Shown: positions 57,016 to 64,000 of the stretch, one piece after another
Layout of the letters: every line of letters begins with the position of its first letter
How positions within the stretch are numbered: position 1 is the stretch's first letter
Source: Janthinobacterium silvisoli
GTDB taxonomy: Bacteria; Pseudomonadota; Gammaproteobacteria; Burkholderiales; Burkholderiaceae_D
Assembly (NCBI RefSeq): GCF_014200725.1
Contig: NZ_JACHCL010000002.1
Location: forward strand, 930,001-994,000
Direction of reading: 5' to 3'
Length of the DNA stretch: 64,000 bases
The notes under the pieces: generated by a model
What the model saw: only the letters and a program-made list of their open reading frames with translations
Database searches by the model: none
Told to the model about the DNA's origin: nothing
Position numbers and translations under genes: made by a program

Positions 57016-57624
57016 TTAAAACAGCTCGATCTCGCCGCCGACAGGGGCAACCTTCAAGCGGCTGGCGTAATCGAGTTCGCGGCGTACCAAGGTATCGTTA
57101 TGCGTCTGCATCAGCTTTTTCACCAGCACCTTGCCGCTGCGGGGGAAAAAATATACCTTGCGCGGGTAGATGTCGTTCAAATCTTCGGCCACCACGCGCA
57201 TCTTTTCGGCGCGCAGGTAATTGATGACGAAGGCCGCGTTGCGTTCGCCCACGTTGATCGCCGTAAAACCGCGCAGCACGGCGCCGCCGCCGAAGACTTT
57301 CGCCTCCATGTTTTCGCGCCTTGCTCCGGCTTTGAGCAAATCGTTGATCAGCACTTCCATCGCATACGTGCCATAGCGCATGGAAGCGGAAATCGGGCTG
57401 TTGGTATCGCTGCCGCCATCGGGCAGCATGAAGTGGTTCATGCCGCCGAGGCCCGTGACACGGTCGCGGATGCAGGCCGATACGCAGGAGCCAAGCACCG
57501 TGACAATCAGCATGTCCTTGTTGGTGAAGTAGTACTCACCTGGCAGGATCTTGGCGGCGTCACAATTGAACGTCCTGTCGTAATAGACGTTAGTGGCAAA
57601 TTGCTCTTTGGGTTCCAGACTCAT
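57016..57624 (-). CDS. cheD: CheD, receptor glutamine deamidase
   Basis: A 202-residue CheD. The catalytic Cys lies in [14 protein letters not shown], with the His in [11 protein letters not shown] and the Thr in the following region. CheD deamidates Gln residues of receptors and affects CheC/CheY signalling. The stretch [10 protein letters not shown] is also conserved. The C terminus ends in GGEIELF, similar to that of the CheZ-like protein at 63647. The ATG at 57624 is 9 bases after the cheR stop. Confidence 0.95.
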   Translation of the reverse strand: MSLEPKEQFATNVYYDRTFNCDAAKILPGEYYFTNKDMLIVTVLGSCVSACIRDRVTGLGGMNHFMLPDGGSDTNSPISASMRYGTYAMEVLINDLLKAGARRENMEAKVFGGGAVLRGFTAINVGERNAAFVINYLRAEKMRVVAEDLNDIYPRKVYFFPRSGKVLVKKLMQTHNDTLVRRELDYASRLKVAPVGGEIELF

Positions 57625-57633
57625 AATTCACTT

Positions 57634-58506
57634 TCATGTACGATGCAACGGTGCTTTGGGTGCGCTGCCACGAGACTGGTCAAGCTCGTAGACGGTCTTG
57701 CCGCGCAGCTTCAATGATTCCGAGACGTACAGAAAATTCTCCGAATGGCCCGCAAACAGCAGGGCATTGGGCTTCATCAAAGGCACAAAGCGGGCCAGTA
57801 TCTTGCGCTGCGTCGCCTTGTCGAAATAGATCATCACATTACGGCAGAAAATCACGTCGAACTGGCCGCTCAAAGGCCAGCTGTCGGCCAGCAGGTTGAG
57901 CGGCTTGAAGGTGATCATCTGGCGCAGTTCCGGGCGCACCCTGACCTGCCCTTCGCGCTCGCCCTTGCCGCGCAAGAAGAAGCGCCGCGCACGGTCTGGC
58001 GCCATCTTGTCGAGCCGGTCCAGGTTATAGACGCCATTGGCGGCCGTGGCCAGCACATTGGTGTCGATATCGGTGGCGATGATGGTCACCGGCGGCGTGA
58101 GCGTGTTGAACGCTTCGCACACCGTCATGGCGATCGAATACGGTTCCTCGCCGGTGGAACTGGCAGAACACCAGATGGTGATCGGCCCGCTCAGTTTCTT
58201 GACGTGTTCCGCCAGCAGCGGGAAATGATGCGCCTCGCGGAAGAACGACGTCAAATTGGTCGTCAGCGCATTCGTAAACGCTTCCCACTCGTCGCCCATG
58301 CGGCCCGCTTCCAGGTCGTCCAGGTAGCGGACGAACGAGGAAATGCCGGTCGCGCGCAAACGCCGCGCCAGGCGGCTGTAGACCATTTCCTGCTTGCTGT
58401 CGGCCAGCGCAATGCCGGCCCGCTTGTGTATCATGGCGCGGACCCGCTCGAAGTCCTTGCCGGTGAAGTCAAACTCCTTGACCGTATCCGTTTTCGTTTG
58501 CGGCAT
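57634..58506 (-). CDS. cheR: CheR, chemotaxis methyltransferase
   Basis: A 290-residue SAM-dependent methyltransferase. The N-terminal helical domain (residues 15-95) is followed by WCSASSTGEEPYSIAM, the SAM-binding motif, ATDIDTNVL with the ribose-binding Asp, and FDVIFCRNVMIYFD. It methylates receptor Glu residues during adaptation. The upstream MCP carries a C-terminal pentapeptide for CheR. It reads into cheD after 9 bases. Confidence 0.95.
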   Translation of the reverse strand: MPQTKTDTVKEFDFTGKDFERVRAMIHKRAGIALADSKQEMVYSRLARRLRATGISSFVRYLDDLEAGRMGDEWEAFTNALTTNLTSFFREAHHFPLLAEHVKKLSGPITIWCSASSTGEEPYSIAMTVCEAFNTLTPPVTIIATDIDTNVLATAANGVYNLDRLDKMAPDRARRFFLRGKGEREGQVRVRPELRQMITFKPLNLLADSWPLSGQFDVIFCRNVMIYFDKATQRKILARFVPLMKPNALLFAGHSENFLYVSESLKLRGKTVYELDQSRGSAPKAPLHRT

Positions 58507-58576
58507 ATGTTGTTACCTCTCTGTGACTACTCTGAACAATGCCTTTGCAGTGATACTCAACGGGACGGGAAGCGCC

Positions 58577-60295
58577 TCAAAATTCTTCCCACTCCTCGCC
58601 GCTGGCCGCCGCCAGCTTTTTTTCAGGCGCCGGCGCTGTCTTGCCTGCCGCCGGGATTTTCGCACTGGCTCTGGCCGTTGCCACTTTCAACGCCGGCCTG
58701 GCTGGTGCCGCCACTCGCGTAGCAGGCACCTGTACACGGGCCTGGCCTTCGCTGCCGAGCTTGAAGATGCTCACAGCGCCAGCCAGGCGCTGCGCCTGTT
58801 CCTGCATGCTCTCGGCCGCTGCCGCCGCCTGCTCGACCAGCGCCGCATTCTGCTGCGTCATCTGGTCCATCTCCGCAATCGCCTGGTTGACTTCACCGAT
58901 GCCATGGCTTTGTTCCTGCGTGGCCGCCGTGATCTCGCCCATGATGTCGGCCACCTGGCGGATCGACTGCACGATCAGCTCCATGGTCTGGCCTGCCTCA
59001 TCTACCAGCCGGCTGCCAGCATCGACCTTCTCGACTGAATCGCCGATCAGGCCCTTGATTTCCTTGGCCGCGCCAGCCGATCTTTGGGCCAGATTACGCA
59101 CCTCGGACGCCACCACCGCGAAACCGCGGCCCTGCTCGCCGGCCCGCGCCGCCTCCACCGCGGCATTCAAGGCCAGGATATTGGTCTGGAACGCGATACC
59201 GTCTATGACGCCGATAATATCGACGATCTTGCGCGAACTGTCCTTGATCGACCCCATGGTATCGACTACTTGCGCCACCACGTTGCCGCCTTTTTCCGCC
59301 ACCGACGATGCCGACACGGCCAGTTGATTGGCCTGGCGCGCATTGTCCGCATTCTGCTTCACGGTCGACGTCAACTCTTCCATCGACGACGCCGTCTCTT
59401 CGAGCGAACTGGCTTGCGTCTCGGTACGCGCCGACAGGTCCGCATTGCCGCTGGCGATTTCGTTGGACGCCACCGCGATCGTCTGCGTTCCCTGGCGTAC
59501 GTCACTGACGGTCTTCACCAGGCTGGCGTTCATATCCTTGAGCGCCTGCTGCAGCGCGCTCGTTTCATCTTTCCCTTCGACCACAACCTGCGAGGTCAGC
59601 TCGCCCGCCGCCACTTTCTGCGCCACGGCCAGCGCGCCCGACAACGGCACCGTGATCGAGCGCGTGATAAACACCGCGCAACAGGCGCCCAGCGCCACGG
59701 CCATGCCACCCAATACGAACAGCATCAGCATCAAGCGCTTGTCCGCCGATAGCGAAGCGTCCATGAAGCTTTGCTGCGCCTTCTGCTGCAATTCCAGCAG
59801 CTGGTTGATGTCAGCCAGGGTCTTCTGGTTCAGCGGATCGATGCGCGTGGCGATCACCTTGGAGGCCCCCTCGCTATTAAACGCCAGCACCTGCGCCATC
59901 GCTTCCTTGAACGCCGCATCGACTTCGCGGTCGGCCGTGGCGATATGCGCCATCAGCGTCTTTTCGCTATCGGACAAGCCCAGGCTGGCCAGCTTGTCGC
60001 GCGCGCCGTCGTAGCGCTTGCGGTACTGCTGCACCTTGCCCTCTTCAGCCTGCATCAGGCCCACATCGCTTTGCAAGCCGATATTGCGGATCGAGATGCC
60101 GGTTTCCAGCATCGCACTTTTCATCAACCCGGCCTGCGTATTCTTTTGGTCCGCCAGTTCCAGCCCCGCCAGCAGTTCAGCCTTGTTGCGGGAGTTGAGG
60201 CCATTCGCCGACAGGATCACCACCACCAGGATGATCAGGATGCTGCCAAAACCGATACTCAACCGCGTGCCTATCTTGAAATCGCGCAAACCCAT
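58577..60295 (-). CDS. Methyl-accepting chemotaxis protein
   Basis: A 572-residue receptor. Two membrane segments (residues about 11-31 and 190-212) enclose a periplasmic four-helix sensing domain, a HAMP follows, and the signalling tip is [20 protein letters not shown] at about 385. The C terminus ends in EEWEEF, a W-x-x-F tether for CheR and CheB, so it is a high-abundance Tsr-type receptor. A Pro/Ala-rich linker of 60 residues carries this tail. The ligand is unknown. Part of the che operon between cheW and cheR. Confidence 0.95.
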   Translation of the reverse strand: MGLRDFKIGTRLSIGFGSILIILVVVILSANGLNSRNKAELLAGLELADQKNTQAGLMKSAMLETGISIRNIGLQSDVGLMQAEEGKVQQYRKRYDGARDKLASLGLSDSEKTLMAHIATADREVDAAFKEAMAQVLAFNSEGASKVIATRIDPLNQKTLADINQLLELQQKAQQSFMDASLSADKRLMLMLFVLGGMAVALGACCAVFITRSITVPLSGALAVAQKVAAGELTSQVVVEGKDETSALQQALKDMNASLVKTVSDVRQGTQTIAVASNEIASGNADLSARTETQASSLEETASSMEELTSTVKQNADNARQANQLAVSASSVAEKGGNVVAQVVDTMGSIKDSSRKIVDIIGVIDGIAFQTNILALNAAVEAARAGEQGRGFAVVASEVRNLAQRSAGAAKEIKGLIGDSVEKVDAGSRLVDEAGQTMELIVQSIRQVADIMGEITAATQEQSHGIGEVNQAIAEMDQMTQQNAALVEQAAAAAESMQEQAQRLAGAVSIFKLGSEGQARVQVPATRVAAPARPALKVATARASAKIPAAGKTAPAPEKKLAAASGEEWEEF

Positions 60296-60417
60296 TTCAG
60301 TCTCCCTAATAGATAGATGGCGGCGCCTTGCTGCACTGTCCTGCGCCGCGTCGTGGCATGGTCTCTGACGGACCTTGTAGCCTGCCGGCGGGCCATCGGC
60401 CGCGCCAGCTGCCTGGC

Positions 60418-60924
60418 TTATGCTGCCAGCTTGTCGATCAGGCCCATCTCGCTGCTCGACATCAGCTTGTCGATATCGACCAGGATCAGCATGCGTTCAT
60501 CGATGGTGCCCAGGCCGATCATGTAGTCGGTCGAGAAGGCGGTGCCCATTTCCGGCGCCGGCTTGACTTGTTCCGGGCTCAGGGTGGTCACGTCGGAGAC
60601 GCTGTCGACCACCATGCCGACGATACGGCCACCGATGTTCAGGATGATCACCACCGTGAACTGGTCGTACACCGGCGTGCCCAGCTTGAACTTGATGCGC
60701 ATGTCGACCACCGGGATGATGATGCCGCGCAGGTTGATCACGCCCTTGATGAATTCGGGCGCATTGGCGATGCGGGTCACCGCTTCATAGCCGCGGATTT
60801 CCTGCACCTTCAGGATATCGATGCCGTACTCTTCCGAGCCCAGGGTGAAGGCCAGGAATTCACGGCCGGCGATATCCTTGCCGTCGCCCGGTTTGCTTCC
60901 AGAGTTTTGTTGAATATCTGACAT
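60418..60924 (-). CDS. cheW: CheW, chemotaxis coupling protein
   Basis: A 168-residue scaffold protein made of one CheW domain ([49 protein letters not shown]). It links CheA to receptors. It begins 9 bases after the cheA stop and ends 122 bases before the MCP gene. Confidence 0.95.
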   Translation of the reverse strand: MSDIQQNSGSKPGDGKDIAGREFLAFTLGSEEYGIDILKVQEIRGYEAVTRIANAPEFIKGVINLRGIIIPVVDMRIKFKLGTPVYDQFTVVIILNIGGRIVGMVVDSVSDVTTLSPEQVKPAPEMGTAFSTDYMIGLGTIDERMLILVDIDKLMSSSEMGLIDKLAA

Positions 60925-60933
60925 TGTGTTTTC

Positions 60934-63159
60934 CTATCTGCTATCTATCTGTGTTACGAAAAGGGACTCGTCAGCCAGCTGACGAGAGGAACGGATCAGG
61001 GCCGCGACGTCGAGAATCAAAGACACGCCGCCGTCGCCCAGGATGGTGGCGCCGGAAATGCCCACCACCTTGCGGTAATTCGATTCGAGGTTTTTCACCA
61101 CCACCTGCTGCTGGCCGACCAGGTCATCGACAAACAGCGCGGCCTTGCGCCCTTCGGTTTCGAGGATCACGCAAATGCCTTCAGACGGCGCCGTAAAGCG
61201 CGGCGTAATGTCGAACATCTGGTACAGCGGGATCAAAGGCAGGTATTCGCCGCGTACCTTCACCACCTGCCCGCGGCCAGCGATGTCGCGGATATCGTCC
61301 ACGGCGGGCTGCAAGGACTCGATCACAAAACCCAGTGGCAGGATATAAACCTCATCGCCTACTCTGATCGACATGCCGTCCAGGATGGCCAGGGTCAGCG
61401 GCAGCGAAATGGAAATCGTGGTGCCAAAACCCTTGGCCGAACGGATGTCGACCACGCCGCCCATGGCGCTGATATTGCGCTTGACCACATCCATGCCTAC
61501 GCCACGGCCCGACACATCGGTCACCGCTTCGGCAGTGGAAAAGCCGGGCGCGAAAATCAGCTGCCACACGTCCGCGTCGCTCATGGATTCGGATACGTCC
61601 ATACCCTGCTGCAGCGCCTTGGCCAAAATGCGTTCACGGTTCAGGCCCGCGCCATCGTCGGACACTTCGATGATGATATTGCCGCCCTGATGGCTGGCCG
61701 ACAGGAACAATCGGCCCGCCTCGGTCTTGCCAGCAGCCACGCGGGCGGCCGGCATTTCCACGCCATGGTCGATACTGTTGCGCACCAAATGCGTCAAGGG
61801 GTCGACGATACGCTCGATCAAGCCCTTGTCCAGTTCCGTGGCTGCGCCATTGGTGATGAAATCGACTTTTTTACCGAGCTTGGTAGCCAGGTCGCGCACC
61901 ATGCGCGGGAAGCGCGAGAACACGAAATCCATCGGCATCATGCGGATCGACATCACCGCTTCCTGCAAGTCGCGCGTATTGCGCGTCAGGTGGCTGACGC
62001 TATCGAGCAGCTTTTCATGCAGCATCGGGTCCAGCCCGCTGGCGCGCTGTTCGATCATCGCCTGCGTGATCACCAGTTCGCCCACCAGGTTGATCAGCTG
62101 GTCGACTTTTTCTATCGAGACGCGGATCGACGACGATTCGGCGCCCGCCTTGTCGCTGTCTTTCTTGGCAGGCTTTTTTTCTTGTTCTGCGTCGACCGCA
62201 GCGGCCGTCACAACGGCGGCTGCGTTGGCCGAACTGGCCTTGGCCGCGTCGGCGCGTATCTGTTCCAGTGGCTGGAAAAAGCCATAACCGCGCTGCGCAT
62301 CCGTCGGCTCGCCTTGTGCAGCGGCGCGGATTTCCTCGAGCGGCTGGAAGAAGCCATAACCCTGCTCCGCTTCGCTTTTCACGGCGGGGGCGCCTGGCAA
62401 GGGATCGAAGAAGCCATAGCCCTGGGCGTTTTCCTGGGCAGCGCGGGCCACTTGCGCGGCGTCCGCTTCGCCGGGCGCCAACGGTGGCGACTGCGTGATG
62501 ACCATGTCATCAGGGTTCAGCACGAACGAGCAGATGGCCAGGATATCGTCCAGGCTTTCATGCGTCGTCACATTAAGCACGCTGCGCGCGTCCGGCAAGC
62601 TGGAGACCACCACGTCGCCCAGCAAGCCCAGTTCGGCGGCCAGCGCATCGACTTCGCGCTGTTCCATCTTCGGCAATTCCAGGCGGTAGCGCTGGCCGCC
62701 GGCATGGCTGACGGTTTCTTTTTCTGCCGTGTGAAACGCGGGCGCAACGGGCGTCAGTGCAGCCACGGGGACGTCCTGCGAAAACGACTGCAGCATCATG
62801 CGGATATTGGCGACGGCGTCCTGGTCGACGGGCGTGCCCAGGCGATGGCCGTCGAGCTGCATCTTGAGGATATCCTTGGCCGCCAAAAAGGCGTCCACGT
62901 GTTCCGCCGTCAGGGCCATCTGGCCCTGGCGTATGCGGTCGAGCAAGGATTCCAGGACATGCGTCACTTCGCTCATGTCGGAGAGGCCGAACGTCGACGC
63001 GCCGCCCTTGATCGAATGGGCGGTGCGAAAAATCGCGTTCAGGTCTTCGGCGTCGGGCGCCGCAATATCGACGGCCAGCAGCAGCCGTTCTTTTTCAGCC
63101 AGCAGTTCTTCGGCCTCATCGAAAAAGACCTGAAAAAACTGGCTAATATCGATGGTCAT
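60934..63159 (-). CDS. cheA: CheA, chemotaxis histidine kinase
   Basis: A 741-residue kinase. The HPt domain carries the phosphorylated His48 (IFRTAHSIKGGASTFGL). A response-regulator-binding domain, a linker, the dimerisation helices, the ATPase (N box HLVRNSIDHGVE, EVSDDGAGL, GRGVGMDVV) and a C-terminal CheW-like domain follow. The linker between the second domain and the dimerisation helices contains three GYGFF(D/Q)PL repeats (about residues 245-305). It transfers phosphate to CheY and CheB. Confidence 0.96.
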   Translation of the reverse strand: MTIDISQFFQVFFDEAEELLAEKERLLLAVDIAAPDAEDLNAIFRTAHSIKGGASTFGLSDMSEVTHVLESLLDRIRQGQMALTAEHVDAFLAAKDILKMQLDGHRLGTPVDQDAVANIRMMLQSFSQDVPVAALTPVAPAFHTAEKETVSHAGGQRYRLELPKMEQREVDALAAELGLLGDVVVSSLPDARSVLNVTTHESLDDILAICSFVLNPDDMVITQSPPLAPGEADAAQVARAAQENAQGYGFFDPLPGAPAVKSEAEQGYGFFQPLEEIRAAAQGEPTDAQRGYGFFQPLEQIRADAAKASSANAAAVVTAAAVDAEQEKKPAKKDSDKAGAESSSIRVSIEKVDQLINLVGELVITQAMIEQRASGLDPMLHEKLLDSVSHLTRNTRDLQEAVMSIRMMPMDFVFSRFPRMVRDLATKLGKKVDFITNGAATELDKGLIERIVDPLTHLVRNSIDHGVEMPAARVAAGKTEAGRLFLSASHQGGNIIIEVSDDGAGLNRERILAKALQQGMDVSESMSDADVWQLIFAPGFSTAEAVTDVSGRGVGMDVVKRNISAMGGVVDIRSAKGFGTTISISLPLTLAILDGMSIRVGDEVYILPLGFVIESLQPAVDDIRDIAGRGQVVKVRGEYLPLIPLYQMFDITPRFTAPSEGICVILETEGRKAALFVDDLVGQQQVVVKNLESNYRKVVGISGATILGDGGVSLILDVAALIRSSRQLADESLFVTQIDSR

Positions 63160-63202
63160 AGGGTGACTCCGTCCATTGCATCGTTGCGCTGTGCGGCTGG
63201 CA

Positions 63203-63568
63203 TCAGCCGATCACCTTTTTGACTACCTCGATCAGGCGCTGTGGATCGAACGGCTTCACCAGCCAGCCATTGGCGCCGGCGGCACGTCCCTTGGCTTTCA
63301 TTTCATCAGACGATTCCGTCGTCAGCATCAGGATGGGCACTTTTTGATAGGTCGGCAGTTCGCGCAGCAGCTTGATCAGTTCCAGGCCATCCATGCGCGG
63401 CATGTTCTGGTCCGTCAGCACCAGATCCACCGTTTGCAGTTTGGCTTTTTCCAGACCGTCCTGGCCGTCAACGGCCTCCACCACCTGGTAACCGGCGGCT
63501 TTCAGGCTGAACGCCACCATCTGGCGCAATGAGCTGGAATCGTCCACTGCAAGTATTGTTTTGGCCAT
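63203..63568 (-). CDS. CheY-like response regulator
   Basis: A 121-residue single-domain receiver with AVDDSSSLRQMVAFSLKAAG, VLTDQNMPRMDG, LTTES and WLVKPF. It differs from the CheY at 55237 and resembles the receivers placed at the start of betaproteobacterial che clusters. It could be a phosphate sink or act on another output. It precedes cheA by 43 bases on the same strand. Confidence 0.92.
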   Translation of the reverse strand: MAKTILAVDDSSSLRQMVAFSLKAAGYQVVEAVDGQDGLEKAKLQTVDLVLTDQNMPRMDGLELIKLLRELPTYQKVPILMLTTESSDEMKAKGRAAGANGWLVKPFDPQRLIEVVKKVIG

Positions 63569-63646
63569 CTTTGCTCCACTCTAATCCGGGCTGTTTTACC
63601 CATTGATAATTAATCTATGCAACCGCAAGCGTTCCGCGCCCTGGGG

Positions 63647-64000
63647 CTAGAACAGCTCGATGTCGCCACTTTCCAAATGCTGCTGGCTGACCGCCTTGCG
63701 CAGCACGCTGCGCAATTCCAGGCTTTGTATCGCCAGCGCCATGCTGACTCTCGACAGCAGGGCGACGATTTCTTCGTTGTCGCTCTCGGGCAGCATCTCG
63801 GCGCCATGTGAACCGAGGGTGCCGAGAAATTCGCGCAAGCCTGTCACCCGCTTCAGGGTGCGGTCGATCAACTGGCTCGTCATGTCCTGGAACTGCATGC
63901 TGGTGATGGCGGCATTCACATAGCCGCCGACCTCTTCCTGCAGCGCCAGTAATTTTTCACGCTGCTGCTCGGCCGGCAGACCGCCGTCCAGCAGCAAGGC
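63647..64000 (-). CDS. CheZ-like chemotaxis protein, C-terminal part
   Basis: The C-terminal 117 residues of a protein whose start lies outside the window. It is helical. The segment ITSMQFQDMTSQLIDR resembles the CheZ active site, with Asp and Gln four residues apart (CheZ Asp143/Gln147), so dephosphorylation of CheY-P is the likely role. The tail ends SGDIELF. Unlike usual CheZ, the gene lies before the CheY-like gene and cheA rather than after cheY. Confidence is limited by the truncation. Confidence 0.7.
   Translation of the reverse strand, partial: ALLLDGGLPAEQQREKLLALQEEVGGYVNAAITSMQFQDMTSQLIDRTLKRVTGLREFLGTLGSHGAEMLPESDNEEIVALLSRVSMALAIQSLELRSVLRKAVSQQHLESGDIELF

Overview
The window looks like a chromosomal segment of a betaproteobacterium of the Oxalobacteraceae, most likely Janthinobacterium or a close relative (Massilia, Duganella). 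The basis is high GC coding sequence, an Arg32-type EF-P with its EarP rhamnosyltransferase, a metG-DUF3460-scpA-panC block and a cheA-cheW-mcp-cheR-cheD-cheB-cheY cluster. The genus is inference from gene content; no search was run.

Layout. 1-7.1 kb: the start of a CoA-binding acyl-CoA synthetase/Pat-like gene, a DUF2804 gene overlapping an AlkX-type DNA glycosylase gene, a YajD-like HNH protein, a large multi-PAS diguanylate cyclase and a broken type VI effector gene. 7.2-12.3 kb: sbcD-sbcC. 12.3-17.6 kb: small or unknown genes, a methyltransferase and two initiator tRNA genes flanking a secreted protein gene. 17.7-23.7 kb: a Fur-box-controlled fecI-fecR-TonB receptor cassette followed by a Tat-type phospholipase C-like gene. 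24-34.7 kb: dbpA, a divergent cysS with a Cys-codon leader and terminator, an Fsr-type efflux gene with a divergent AraC regulator, aqpZ, ivy with a companion, a shortened amidase-like gene, then efp and earP. 34.8-38.9 kb: an array of five tRNA-Glu and six tRNA-Ala copies (two decayed, one doubtful), split by a tetR/FAD-monooxygenase pair. 39-52.3 kb: gltX, lysR/lysA, a ClsC-like lipoprotein, a PafA-like phosphatase, mrp, metG, a GNAT gene, a DUF3460 gene, scpA and panC. 52.3-55.2 kb: two small secreted proteins and two short-chain dehydrogenases. 55.2-64 kb: a chemotaxis operon on the minus strand, running from a CheZ-like gene cut by the window edge to cheY.

How the genes work together. 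The che genes make a full receptor-kinase-adaptation circuit: an MCP with a CheR/CheB docking tail, CheA, CheW, CheR, CheB, CheD, two CheY-like proteins and a CheZ-like phosphatase. FecI/FecR/TonB receptor form an iron-responsive surface signalling unit. EarP modifies Arg32 of EF-P. GltX lies beside five tRNA-Glu genes. LysR faces lysA as in enterobacteria.

The most interesting signal is upstream of cysS. A 32-codon open frame has four Cys codons in its last 14 positions, its last sense codon is Cys, and it is followed by an intrinsic-terminator-like hairpin on the strand of the cysteinyl-tRNA synthetase gene. Its AUG sits where transcription would start. Other notable points are an initiator tRNA copy with T1 instead of C1, the tRNA-Ala decay series beside a gene insertion, an amidase-like protein missing catalytic parts, a palindromic element between cheD and cheB, and GYGFF repeats in the CheA linker. 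No gene-free stretch exceeds 300 bases apart from the tRNA array, which is described feature by feature.
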